Program-made: the position numbers and the translations under genes
NCBI RefSeq assembly: GCF_016093545.1
Contig: NZ_JADKYX010000012.1
Span: forward strand, 62,001-126,000
DNA length: 64,000 bases
From: Massilia rhizosphaerae
GTDB taxonomy: Bacteria; Pseudomonadota; Gammaproteobacteria; Burkholderiales; Burkholderiaceae_D
Direction: 5' to 3'
The notes under the pieces: model-generated
The model's input: only the letters and a program-made list of their open reading frames with translations
What the model was told of the DNA's origin: nothing
Databases searched by the model: none
In this document: positions 36,508-45,085 of the stretch, in pieces
How the letters are laid out: every line of letters begins with the position of its first letter
Numbering within the stretch: position 1 is the stretch's first letter

Positions 36508-37884
36508 TCACCCGCCGATCTGGCGGAACGGATCGAAGGCGAGGTCGATCAGGCGGCGCTTGCGCACGACGATTTCCGCGCTTGCCGTCATGCCGTAGCG
36601 CAGCGGGTACGACGTGTCGCCCACCGTGTAGTGGTCGCGGTCGAGGGCGACGCGGCCTTCGTAGACGGGTAATCGCGTCTGCGGCGAGGCGCGGGTCGCC
36701 GGCGCGATGGTCTGCAGGGTGCCGTGCAGGATGCCGTAGCGCTGGTAGGGAAAGGCATTGAACTTGAGTTGCACCGGCAAGCCCTCGCGCAGGAAGGCGC
36801 GATCCTGCTCGGCGATCTCGATCTTGACGATGGGCCGCGTGTTCTTGGGCACGATGCCGCCCAGCGGCGTGTTGGCCTGGATCTTGTCGCCGGGCTGGGT
36901 CGACGTCACCTCGGTGATCACGCCGTCCACGGGCGCGAGGATGCGCAGGAAGTTATCCTTGTCGATGTTCTCGAACTGGATGCGCGACGCGGCGTCCGCC
37001 ACCAATCGCGCCGTCTGCACCTGCAATCTCAACTTTTCCTCGACGTTGGTCGCCTCGCGCGTCGCGGCTTCGTATTGCAGACGCAGGCTGGCCAGTTGCT
37101 GGCCGCTCGTTTCCAGCTGCGACTGGGCCTCGGTGGTTTCCTGGCCCTGGCGCGCGGCGAGTTCGTTCACGCGCGATTCGGCCACGCGCACCGCGTTCTC
37201 GGCCGCCTGCAGCGCATTCTTCTTGCCCTCGACCTGCAATTGCGAGACCCCGCCGCCGCCGGGCAGCGCGAACAGGCGCTCGTACTTGGCCGCCTCGTCG
37301 CGCGCCGCATCGCGGGCGCGGCGCGCGTCCGCGAGGTTCGTCCGCGCTTCCTGCGACTGCGCGCGCTGCCCCGCGGCGAGGCGGCTCGTGCCTTCGGCCA
37401 GGCGGCGCGCGTGCTGGCGTTCCTCCGTGTCCATCGCATCCTTGAGCGCGGCCACGCGCTGGTCGAGCAGCGCCTTCTTTTGCGGGAACTCCTTCCATTC
37501 GCGCTCGGCATCCTCCAGCTTGAGGCGCGCCTCGAGCGCGTTGCGCGCGGCCTCGATGGCGCCGCGCGCGTACAGCCGCGCCACCACGTCGCCCTTGAGC
37601 ACCGGCTGGCCCTCGGCGATGTAGATGTTCGCCAGTTCGCCGTCGATCGGCGCGTACAGGCGCCGCACTTCGGACGCCGGCACGAGCGTGCCCGGCGCCA
37701 TGACGAGCACGTCGGCGCGGCCGAAGAACGACCACGCCAGGCCCACGAGCACCAGCGCCACCATCACGTAGATGGCCAGGTGCGTGAAGCGCGCGGGGGC
37801 GGCCGTCAGGATGCCGATGCCCTCGTCGCTGTGGTCCTCCAGTGCGCCGATCAGCGGCCGCACGGGTTTATGCGTCGTTGCCAT
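36508..37884 (-). CDS. HlyD-family periplasmic adaptor of a type I secretion/bacteriocin export system
   Basis: The 458-residue protein has one N-terminal transmembrane helix (about 36-57, IYVMVALVLVGLAW). LAPIDGEL-type and FLRILAPVDGVITEV lipoyl-like halves frame a long coiled coil (about 110-330, rich in Ala/Glu/Gln/Arg). NTPLGGIVP and VKIEIAEQDRAFLREGLPVQLKFNAFPYQRYG are typical of adaptors that work with C39 ABC exporters. It overlaps the FHA gene by 17 bp and is last in an HD-GYP/TolC/FHA/HlyD transcript, which points to a regulated secretion machine. Confidence 0.88.
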   Translation of the reverse strand: MATTHKPVRPLIGALEDHSDEGIGILTAAPARFTHLAIYVMVALVLVGLAWSFFGRADVLVMAPGTLVPASEVRRLYAPIDGELANIYIAEGQPVLKGDVVARLYARGAIEAARNALEARLKLEDAEREWKEFPQKKALLDQRVAALKDAMDTEERQHARRLAEGTSRLAAGQRAQSQEARTNLADARRARDAARDEAAKYERLFALPGGGGVSQLQVEGKKNALQAAENAVRVAESRVNELAARQGQETTEAQSQLETSGQQLASLRLQYEAATREATNVEEKLRLQVQTARLVADAASRIQFENIDKDNFLRILAPVDGVITEVTSTQPGDKIQANTPLGGIVPKNTRPIVKIEIAEQDRAFLREGLPVQLKFNAFPYQRYGILHGTLQTIAPATRASPQTRLPVYEGRVALDRDHYTVGDTSYPLRYGMTASAEIVVRKRRLIDLAFDPFRQIGG

Positions 37885-39448
37885 TGCCGCCTCCCGCCAG
37901 CGCCAGCTTGCGCAGGTCGCTGGCCGCTTGCGCATACGTGTCGCGGAACGCCGGCACATAGGCCGAGATGGTCGCGAACGCGCGCTGGTGCGCCGCTTGA
38001 TCGTCCTGCCATTGCCGCACGATCCGCCGCACGCGCGCCCCGTCGGCCGGATTGCGCACGGGCGCATCGGCGCCGCCGCGCGCGTGGGCGAATTGCTCGA
38101 CGCCGCCGACCCAGGCGATTTCCGCCACGAGCGGCTGCGCGTCGGCATTGTTGCGGCTGAGGTGACGCATGCGCGCCACGGCCTGCGCCGCGCGGTCGAA
38201 GCGGCGCGCCTTGACGTCGGCCATCCATTGCGGCAGTTCGGCTTTCATCAACGCTTCCGTGCCCAGCGACTTGACGTCGGCATTGTCCGGGTCGCGCGCG
38301 AGGCGGTCGTCGGCCAGCCGGGCGGCGCCGGTAAAGTCGCCGCTGTCGACCAGGCCCTGCAACGCCCGCTCCGGCGCGCCGGACACATGAAACAACAGCA
38401 CGGCCGCCACCACGAGCGCCGCCGGCACGGCCAGCCAGCGGCGCAAGCGCGCCTGGTCGGCGTCGCCGGCGGCGCCCAGCGCTTCCAGCAGGGCCGCCGC
38501 CATCCGCGCCGCCTTGCCGCGCGCGTCCGCCGGCGGCTCGGCGCCGGCGGGGTGCGCCGCCGCGGCGGGATTCACCTCGTCTTCCTGGGCGGCCGCGTGG
38601 TCGTCGGCGCAAAAGATGTCGAGGAAGGAACCGGCGGAGGCGACGAACGTCGTATGGTCGGCGTCGGCCGCGGCGACGGCACCCGCGGTCGGGAACGAGA
38701 CCCGGGTGACGGTCGGCTCGGGCCCGGCCGGCTCCCATTGCAGGCGCACGCGATAGACGAAGTGGTGGCCGCCGAACGCGAGCACGTCGCCCTCCTCGAG
38801 CGCATGCGCATGTTCGTCGAGCCGGATCGCGCCGATGAACGTGCCGTTGGTGCTGCCCAGGTCTTCCACGTACGGCACACCGCCCTTGAGGAACAGGTGG
38901 GCATGGCGGCGCGACAGATAACCCACCTGGTGCGGTTCCTTGTCCTTGTAGCGGGAGAACGCATCGTCGACCTTGCTGATCAGGAAGGGGAAACTCGTGA
39001 CGACGATGGGTTCCAGCCCGAGTTCCGGCCGCTCCGGTTCGAGCACGAGGCTGGCGAGCCGCGCGGCCGGCGCGGACGCGGGCGGCGCCGGCTGCAGGCG
39101 CACGCGATAGGCCAGCACGCGGGCCAGGCCGACCTCGTCGCCGTCGTGCAGCCGCACGATCGTTTGCCGCACCGCCACGCCGTTGACGGTGGTGCCGTTC
39201 TTGCTGCCCAGGTCCGCCAGGTAGGCGTCGCCGCCCTCGACGAAGATGCGCGCGTGGCGGCGCGACAGGTCGGCGACGACGTCGGGCGGATAGCCGGCGA
39301 ACGGCGGCTCGGTGCGGCCGATGGCGAACAGGCCGTCGTCGATGGCGACCGGCCCGAGCTCGGGATGGTTCAGCGGTTCGAGCACGATCCCGACGCGTGG
39401 CGAGGGCGGCGCCTGCATCTTGCTCACCAGGGCGTCGTCAGGGGCCAT
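37868..39448 (-). CDS. Membrane protein with two tandem FHA domains
   Basis: This 526-residue protein has FHA1 at about 18-118 (GR at 44-45, SRRH at 62-65, SKNG at 82-85) and FHA2 at about 132-237 (SRRH at 179-182, STNG at 199-202, no clear GR). A transmembrane helix at about 338-356 is followed by a soluble C-terminal part with helical repeats. FHA domains bind phosphothreonine, so it is a likely reader of the nearby kinase. It overlaps the TolC gene by 11 bp and the HlyD gene by 17 bp. Confidence 0.88.
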   Translation of the reverse strand: MAPDDALVSKMQAPPSPRVGIVLEPLNHPELGPVAIDDGLFAIGRTEPPFAGYPPDVVADLSRRHARIFVEGGDAYLADLGSKNGTTVNGVAVRQTIVRLHDGDEVGLARVLAYRVRLQPAPPASAPAARLASLVLEPERPELGLEPIVVTSFPFLISKVDDAFSRYKDKEPHQVGYLSRRHAHLFLKGGVPYVEDLGSTNGTFIGAIRLDEHAHALEEGDVLAFGGHHFVYRVRLQWEPAGPEPTVTRVSFPTAGAVAAADADHTTFVASAGSFLDIFCADDHAAAQEDEVNPAAAAHPAGAEPPADARGKAARMAAALLEALGAAGDADQARLRRWLAVPAALVVAAVLLFHVSGAPERALQGLVDSGDFTGAARLADDRLARDPDNADVKSLGTEALMKAELPQWMADVKARRFDRAAQAVARMRHLSRNNADAQPLVAEIAWVGGVEQFAHARGGADAPVRNPADGARVRRIVRQWQDDQAAHQRAFATISAYVPAFRDTYAQAASDLRKLALAGGGNGNDA

Positions 39449-40835
39449 CGGCGGCCACCTCCACCGGCGGCCAGCCGCCGCCCAGCGCCTTGTACAAGGT
39501 CACCGTGTCGGACAGGATCTGCTGGCGGTTGGCGAGCAGCGCCAGTTGCGCGCCCAGCAGCGAACGCTCCGTCTCGAACACTTCCAGCTGCGACGCCACG
39601 CCTTCCTTGCGCTGCGCATCCGTGGTCTCTGCCACCAGGCGCAGCTGGTCGACCTGCTGCTGCAGCTCGGCGCGCTGCTTCTTGTGCGCCTCCAGGTTCA
39701 CCAGCGCGTTTTCCACGTCCTCGAACGCGGCCATGACGGTCTGGCGGTAAGACTGCTCGGCCACCTTCGTTTGCGCCTCGGACGTTTTCACGTGCGCCTT
39801 CACGCCCGGATCCAAAATGGGGAAATTAATGCTGGGCAGCAGCCCGAACGTGAACGATTTCAGCAGCGACGACAGCGCGAAGCTGGACGTGCCGCCCCGC
39901 CCCGTCAGGCTGATCGACGGCAGTTGCGCCAGCTTGGCCTGCCCGGTCAGGTCGTACGCTTCCAGCACGCGGTACTCGGCCGCCACGACGTCGGGCCGGC
40001 GCTTGAGCAGTTGCGACGGCAGGCCGGCCGGCACTTCCGGCACGCTCACCCGCTCCTGCAGGCGGCCGGCCGGCAGCTGGAAATCGCCGGCCGGCACGCC
40101 GATCAAGGTGGCCAGCGCATTGCCGGCCAGCGCGCGCAGGCGCTGCAATTCGATCAGGTCCGTGGACAGGCGGTTGACCTCGGCCGATTGCTGCAGCACG
40201 CGCGTCTGCGGGATGAGCCCGTTCTGCGCCATCGCCTGGTAGGTCGCCAGGATGTCGCGGTTCCTGGCCAGCGTCTGCCGCTGCTGCTCGATCTGCTCGT
40301 CGAACTGCAGGATCTCGAAATATGTCGTCGACACGTCCGACACGAGTTTCAGATAGCCGGCGCGCCAGTCGGCCTCCGTGGCCGCGAATTCGGCCTTCTG
40401 CGCCTGCACGCCCTTTTCGACCTTGCCCCAGATGTCGATGTCCCAGTTGGTCTGCGTGGCGAGATTGAATTGCTTGGTGAACGGTTGCCCGGTGACTTTT
40501 TCGAAGCTCGCGCCCGCGCCCGCGTCGAGGGTCGGCAGCGCGCCGGCCCGCGCCTCTCCGATCTGGGTATTGGCCACGCCGATACGCGCGGCGAGCACGG
40601 CCAAGTCGAAATTGCCGGCGAGGGCGCGGTTCACGAGCTGGTCGAGGGTAGGGTCGCGAAATTCGTGCCACCAGTCGGGGACGATCAGCTCCGTCTTGGA
40701 CAACGGCAGCGTGGCCGAGTTCGCCCACGCCGTCTTGGCCGGCACGGACGGCTGCGCGTACGGGCGCATGCTGACGTCAGCGCAGGCGGCGAGCAGCAGG
40801 GCGGTGATCAAGCCGAGAAGACGGGCCGCCATCAT
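39438..40835 (-). CDS. TolC-family outer-membrane channel (NodT type lipoprotein)
   Basis: This is a 465-residue RND/T1SS outer-membrane factor. The N-terminus has a lipobox (LLAAC). YAQPSVPAKTAWANSATLP and WWHEFRDPTLDQLVNRALAGNFDLAVLAARI are NodT-type starts. Two OEP repeats follow, and the end is TLYKALGGGWP. It should be the exit duct for the adaptor encoded two genes downstream. The ATG at 40835 overlaps the stop of the upstream HD gene; an ATG 3 bp later is equivalent. Confidence 0.9.
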   Translation of the reverse strand: MMAARLLGLITALLLAACADVSMRPYAQPSVPAKTAWANSATLPLSKTELIVPDWWHEFRDPTLDQLVNRALAGNFDLAVLAARIGVANTQIGEARAGALPTLDAGAGASFEKVTGQPFTKQFNLATQTNWDIDIWGKVEKGVQAQKAEFAATEADWRAGYLKLVSDVSTTYFEILQFDEQIEQQRQTLARNRDILATYQAMAQNGLIPQTRVLQQSAEVNRLSTDLIELQRLRALAGNALATLIGVPAGDFQLPAGRLQERVSVPEVPAGLPSQLLKRRPDVVAAEYRVLEAYDLTGQAKLAQLPSISLTGRGGTSSFALSSLLKSFTFGLLPSINFPILDPGVKAHVKTSEAQTKVAEQSYRQTVMAAFEDVENALVNLEAHKKQRAELQQQVDQLRLVAETTDAQRKEGVASQLEVFETERSLLGAQLALLANRQQILSDTVTLYKALGGGWPPVEVAADGP

Positions 40836-42790
40836 CCCCCCATCCACGCGCGGGCGTCGACGAACACCTGGAACAGCCGCGCATCGATATGCCCGGCGTC
40901 GCACTCCTCGTGCATCAGGTCCAGCGCCTGTTCCACCGGCACGGCCTTCTTGTACGGCCGGTCGCCGGCCGTGAGGGCGTCATAGATGTCGCAGATCGTC
41001 AGGATGCGCGTCTGGATGCTGATCTGCGGCCCGCGCAAACCGGACGGATAGCCCGATCCATCGAGCTTTTCGTGGTGGCCGTGCGCGATCGCGGGCACGC
41101 CGGCCAGGTCGCGCGTCCACGGGATCAGGACGAGGAAGGAATACGAATCGACCACGTGTTCCTCGATCTGGCGCCGCTCCTCCGCCGTCAAACATCCTTT
41201 CGACAGGCTCAGCGCCGCGACCTCGTGCTCCTCGAGCAGATTCAGGGGCTGGCCGTCCGGGTCGTGGCAGCCGTAGTGGACGATGTCGCGCAGGTCGGGC
41301 AGGGCGCTGGTGCGCGAGATCGCGGGCTCGTTGGCGCTGCGGATCGTGGCGAGGAAGCCGTCGAGCCGGGCCGCTTCCTCCGCCAGGCGCGCGTCCGCGC
41401 TGTCCCGTTCGGCCTGGAACGTGGCCGCGCTCCAGCCTTCGTCGATGTGGCGCTGCGCCAGCGTGTGGTAGGCCTGGCGCTCCAGGCAGGCGCGCGCGTA
41501 CAGAAAACGCTGTTCCAGCAGGCGCATGTCGGCATGGTGCAGCTTTTTTTCCTTGCGCAGCACGTGCTCGCGCACGCCGACCTTGCCGAAATCGTGCAGC
41601 AGCGCCGCGTAGCGGATCTCGCGCAATTGCTCGCGCGTGAAAGCGATGCGGCGCAGTTGCGGGTCCTGGGCGCGGTCGAGCGCCGTGGCCAGGCGCTCGG
41701 CATAGCTCGCCACGCGGAACGAGTGGCCGGCCGTGACGGGGTCGCGCTCCTCGATCGCCTGCACGGAGGCGCGCACGAAGCCGTCGAGCAGGCGCTCGAT
41801 GTCGGAATACAGCTGGAAATTCTTGAGCGCGACGGCCGTTTCCGCGCACACGCCCGTCAGCAGTTCGAGGTCGGCCTCGTGGAAGGCGCGCGGGTCGGAC
41901 GAGCTATCGACCTGGATCAGCCCCAGGACTTCATCGCCGACGATCAGCGGCGCGCACATGACGCTTCGGATGGCCTGGGCGACGATCGAATCCTGCGCCG
42001 CGAAGTGCCGATCGGCCAGCGTGTCGGCCGACAGGATGGCGCGCTTGTTGCCCAGCACCTCGTCGACGATCGTGTGCGACAGCCGCGCCTGTCCCGGGTC
42101 CTCGACCATGCCGTTGCGGTGCCGCGCCGCCACCGGCACGGGCGGATCGCGTTCGTTCTGGCGCAGCAGGATGAAGGCGCGCTCGGCCAGCGGGAACAGG
42201 TCGAAGATGAAGTTCATGATTTTTTCGGTCAGCGTCGCGCGGTCGGTGACGGCGCCCAGCGCGATGCTGACCTGGGCCATCGCATGCAGTTTCGACACCG
42301 ACTTTTCCAGCTCGCCGCGGGTGGCGTCGCGCGGGTCCGCCGTGGCCGCGTACCGGGTGGCGTCGACGGATTTGCGGATCACCGTCGGGCTACTTGCAGC
42401 GCTCGGGGCGACCAGCGAACGGAACACGAGCGGCGTGGACGCGAGCACCAGTTCGTCACCGTCGCCCAGGACGCGCCACGAGCCGGGCTGCAGGCGCTCG
42501 GCGTTGACGAACGTGCCGTTCGACGAGTGCAGGTCTTCGACGGACCAGGCCTCGCCGCGGCGCCGCAGGCGCGCATGGCGGCGGCTGATCGTGTGCAACG
42601 GGATGCACACGAACTGGTCGGACGCGAGCGCATCCTGGCGGTCGCGGCCGATCACGACCTCGTCGTGCAGCGGGAACAGCTGCGGCCTGACCTCCCGGCT
42701 GCCCAGCAGCTCGAGATAGGCGCTCACCCCGCCGCCCGCCTGGGCCGGCCCGGGTGCGGCGGATATGTCCGGTGCCCGTTCCATCGCCAT
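40832..42790 (-). CDS. FHA-GAF-HD-GYP signalling protein (putative c-di-GMP phosphodiesterase)
   Basis: The product has about 652 residues. The order is an FHA domain (about 25-125: EVVIGRDRQDA, SRRHARL, HSSNGTFVN), a GAF domain (about 165-330) and an HD-GYP domain. LLHDFGKVG, HGHHEKLDGSGYPSGL and CDIYDALTAGDRPYKK are all intact, so c-di-GMP hydrolysis is likely. It would join phosphothreonine reading to second-messenger turnover. I use the ATG at 42790 after GAGG; a GTG at 42820 adds ten residues. It heads the tight operon with TolC, FHA and HlyD genes. Confidence 0.88.
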   Translation of the reverse strand: MAMERAPDISAAPGPAQAGGGVSAYLELLGSREVRPQLFPLHDEVVIGRDRQDALASDQFVCIPLHTISRRHARLRRRGEAWSVEDLHSSNGTFVNAERLQPGSWRVLGDGDELVLASTPLVFRSLVAPSAASSPTVIRKSVDATRYAATADPRDATRGELEKSVSKLHAMAQVSIALGAVTDRATLTEKIMNFIFDLFPLAERAFILLRQNERDPPVPVAARHRNGMVEDPGQARLSHTIVDEVLGNKRAILSADTLADRHFAAQDSIVAQAIRSVMCAPLIVGDEVLGLIQVDSSSDPRAFHEADLELLTGVCAETAVALKNFQLYSDIERLLDGFVRASVQAIEERDPVTAGHSFRVASYAERLATALDRAQDPQLRRIAFTREQLREIRYAALLHDFGKVGVREHVLRKEKKLHHADMRLLEQRFLYARACLERQAYHTLAQRHIDEGWSAATFQAERDSADARLAEEAARLDGFLATIRSANEPAISRTSALPDLRDIVHYGCHDPDGQPLNLLEEHEVAALSLSKGCLTAEERRQIEEHVVDSYSFLVLIPWTRDLAGVPAIAHGHHEKLDGSGYPSGLRGPQISIQTRILTICDIYDALTAGDRPYKKAVPVEQALDLMHEECDAGHIDARLFQVFVDARAWMGG

Positions 42791-42901
42791 GCCATCCTCG
42801 AAAGCGATCACATCGACCACGTCGACCAGGTCGACCAGGTTCGTAAGATTCGTAAGACAGCGGCCCCGCGCTACAGTTCGCGGCCGCGCGCGTTCGAGCG
42901 C

Positions 42902-43330
42902 TCATTTGGCGATGATCGTGATTTTTTTCGATTGGACGGAAGGGTCGAAGGTGATGTGCCGGTCGTCGCCCATGACGAGCTGCAGGGTGTGCTTGCCGGG
43001 CGGGAGTTCGATCGTCGTCTCCGTCTCGCCGGCGCCGAAATGCAGGTGGTTGCGGTCGTTCGGGATCTCGACGCCCGGCCCGGGCGGATCCGTGTCGATC
43101 AGCAGGTGGTGGTGCCCCGTGTTCGGGAATTTGACGCCTTTCGGCGCCACCCCCATGTTGCGCAGGCCGAACCAGACGCGGATCGGCTTGTTCGCCGCCA
43201 CCACCTGGCCGTCGTTGGGCCAGCCGATGTAAACGTAGGCATTGGGCGGCGCCGGCGTCGGCTCGGCGGCGAACGCCGGGGCGCCGGCCAGGGCGGCAAC
43301 AACGAAGACGGCGGCGGATGACGTACGCAT
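42902..43330 (-). CDS. Periplasmic DUF4399 protein (copy 1)
   Basis: The 142-residue protein has a signal peptide (SSAAVFVVAALAGAPAFAA). The mature part carries the DUF4399 motifs VWFGLRNMGVAPKG, TGHHHLLIDTD, NDRNHLHFGAGETE and GKHTLQLVMGDDRH. The histidines in GHHHL and NHLHF could bind metal; the function is unknown. A second copy lies 34 bp upstream on the same strand, so the two are a tandem duplication in one transcript. Confidence 0.86.
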   Translation of the reverse strand: MRTSSAAVFVVAALAGAPAFAAEPTPAPPNAYVYIGWPNDGQVVAANKPIRVWFGLRNMGVAPKGVKFPNTGHHHLLIDTDPPGPGVEIPNDRNHLHFGAGETETTIELPPGKHTLQLVMGDDRHITFDPSVQSKKITIIAK

Positions 43331-43364
43331 CGGAGGCTCCTGTTGTCCTGTTGGCGGTGCCGGC

Positions 43365-43784
43365 TCACTTGACCGTGACCGTGATCTTCTTCGAATAGAC
43401 GGGCGGGTCGTGCGGGATGTGATCCTTGTCGGCCAGCAGCAATTGCAGCGTATGGGGCCCGGGCGGCAATTCGACGCGCGCCTCCGTTTCGCCGGCGCCG
43501 AAGTGCAGGTGGTTGCGGTCGTTCGGTACCGGTTCGTCCATGTTCTTGGGCAGGTCGGTGTCGATCAACAGGTGGTGATGGCCCGTCTTCGCCAGGTCCG
43601 TGCCCTTGGGCGCCACCCCCATGTTGCGCAAGCCCATGCGGACCCAGAAGGCGCCATGAACGACCATGCCGTCGCTGGGCCAGATGAAGTACACCTGCGC
43701 GTTCTCGGGCGACGGCGTGCGCGCGCACACCGGCACGGCTTGCAGGATGGCCGCAGTCGCGATCAAGACCATTGTTTTGCGCAT
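43365..43784 (-). CDS. Periplasmic DUF4399 protein (copy 2)
   Basis: This is a 139-residue paralogue of the downstream gene. The ATG at 43784 follows GGGAG by 7 nt. It has a signal peptide (KTMVLIATAAILQAVPVCA) followed by MGLRNMGVAPKG, TGHHHLLIDTD, NDRNHLHFGAGETE and PHTLQLLLADKDH. The two copies differ most at their N-termini and between the motifs. It is the upstream gene of the pair and diverges from the SUMF1 gene. Confidence 0.86.
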   Translation of the reverse strand: MRKTMVLIATAAILQAVPVCARTPSPENAQVYFIWPSDGMVVHGAFWVRMGLRNMGVAPKGTDLAKTGHHHLLIDTDLPKNMDEPVPNDRNHLHFGAGETEARVELPPGPHTLQLLLADKDHIPHDPPVYSKKITVTVK

Positions 43785-43928
43785 CAATCTCTCCCGGCGG
43801 ACCGGCCGCTGTTCCGGCAGCATCCGTCAATCGGAGTGCGCGGCATCTGTGGTCGCACAAACGTGTGGCCGGCACAATCGCGGCCGTCCGTGGTCTAAGC
43901 GGTTTCCTGACACTTGCGGAGGCGCCCC

Positions 43929-45068
43929 GTGTGGATGAGGCTCTTGATCCTGTGCATACTCGTGGGGCTGACGGCATCGGTCGGGACGGCCGTCGCGCCG
44001 GCCGGCGTGCTGCCCAAGAACAGCGCCGAACAGTTCGAGCTGGCGTTCTGGAACTCCATCAAGGACAGCAAGCAGGCCAGCGACTACGAGGCTTACCTGC
44101 AGGCCTATCCCAAGGGACGCTTCGCCGCCTTGGCGCGGGCGCGCCTCCAGCAACTGAAGGCGGCGCCGCAAGCCCAGGCGCCGCCGCAGCAGCCTGCACC
44201 GGCACCGGCACCGGCACCGGCACCGGCCAAGCCGGAGCAGGCAAAGACCGCCCCGCCACCGCGGCAGGACAAAGTGCCGGCCAAGCCGACCGAGAAGGCA
44301 CGCCCGCCGCCCGCGCCCGCGGCCGCGCCCGCACCGGGTCCGGCCGGCTCCGTGGCCACGATCAAGGATTGCGATGCCTGTCCGGTGATGGTCGCGCTGT
44401 CGCCGCGGCCGTTCACGATGGGCAGCAACGACAGCGACCCGTCAGAGCGCCCCGCGCACAAGGTCGCGTTGCACACGCCATTCGCGATCGGCAAGTACGA
44501 AGTCACGGTGGGCCAGTGGCGCCAGTGCGTCCGGGCCAGCGTGTGCCCGGCCATGCCGTCGCTGGGCAATGTGCCGGACAATCTGCCGATGCGCGACGTC
44601 AGCTGGGACGAGGCCCAGCTCTACCTCAAATGGCTGAGCACGGTGAGCGGCAAGCCGTACCGGCTGCCGACCGAGGCCGAGTGGGAATACGCGGCACGCG
44701 GCGGCACCGCCACCCGCTACTGGTGGGGCGATCAAATGAAAGGCGGCAATTCCAGCTGCGAAGGCTGCGGCGAACCGTGGAACGCCGAGCATCCGCCGCC
44801 CGTCGGCAGCTTTACCGCCAACCCGTTCGGCCTGAACGACATGAACGGCAGCGTGTGGGAATGGGTGCAGGACTGCTGGCACAGCACGTACAAGGGCGCG
44901 CCGGACGACGGCAGCGCCTGGGTCGGCGGCACCTGCCAGGCGCGCGTGATCCGCGGCGGCTCGTGGCGCGAGAACGGCAGCTATATGCTGTCCACGACGC
45001 GTTTCAAGTACGACGCCAGCGTGCGCCAGTCCCAGAACGGGTTCCGGGTCGCGCGTTCGCTCGAGTGA
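43929..45068 (+). CDS. SUMF1/FGE-fold protein, TagR-like, probably non-catalytic
   Basis: The product has about 379 residues from a GTG with GGAGG 6 nt upstream. It has an N-terminal helix (WMRLLILCILVGLTA), a Pro/Ala-rich linker with an (AP)n run (about 90-140), then a full SUMF1 domain: FTMGSNDSDPSERPAHKV, DVSWDEAQLYLKWLS, YRLPTEAEWEYAARGG, GLNDMNGSVWEWVQDC, RVIRGGSW, NGFRVARS. The paired catalytic cysteines of formylglycine enzymes are missing after GGSW. The same fold occurs in TagR, which activates the T6SS kinase PpkA. It converges on the kinase gene. Confidence 0.87.
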   Translation: MWMRLLILCILVGLTASVGTAVAPAGVLPKNSAEQFELAFWNSIKDSKQASDYEAYLQAYPKGRFAALARARLQQLKAAPQAQAPPQQPAPAPAPAPAPAKPEQAKTAPPPRQDKVPAKPTEKARPPPAPAAAPAPGPAGSVATIKDCDACPVMVALSPRPFTMGSNDSDPSERPAHKVALHTPFAIGKYEVTVGQWRQCVRASVCPAMPSLGNVPDNLPMRDVSWDEAQLYLKWLSTVSGKPYRLPTEAEWEYAARGGTATRYWWGDQMKGGNSSCEGCGEPWNAEHPPPVGSFTANPFGLNDMNGSVWEWVQDCWHSTYKGAPDDGSAWVGGTCQARVIRGGSWRENGSYMLSTTRFKYDASVRQSQNGFRVARSLE

Positions 45069-45085
45069 ACCGCGGCATGCACTCG

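Noticed and set aside
41190..41215. REP-like CCTTTCGACAGGCTC inside the HD-GYP gene
   Set aside because: It lies in a normal coding stretch of the HD-GYP domain and is explained by conserved residues, so insertion of a REP element need not be assumed.
43871..43886. Weak sigma-54-like element (GGCACAATCGCGGC) before the SUMF1 gene
   Set aside because: GG-N10-GC spacing is met, but the -24 and -12 flanks match poorly compared with the two clear promoters.
44195..44230. GCACCG microsatellite in the SUMF1 gene
   Set aside because: It encodes the Ala-Pro linker of the protein, in frame, and shows no sign of being a separate element.
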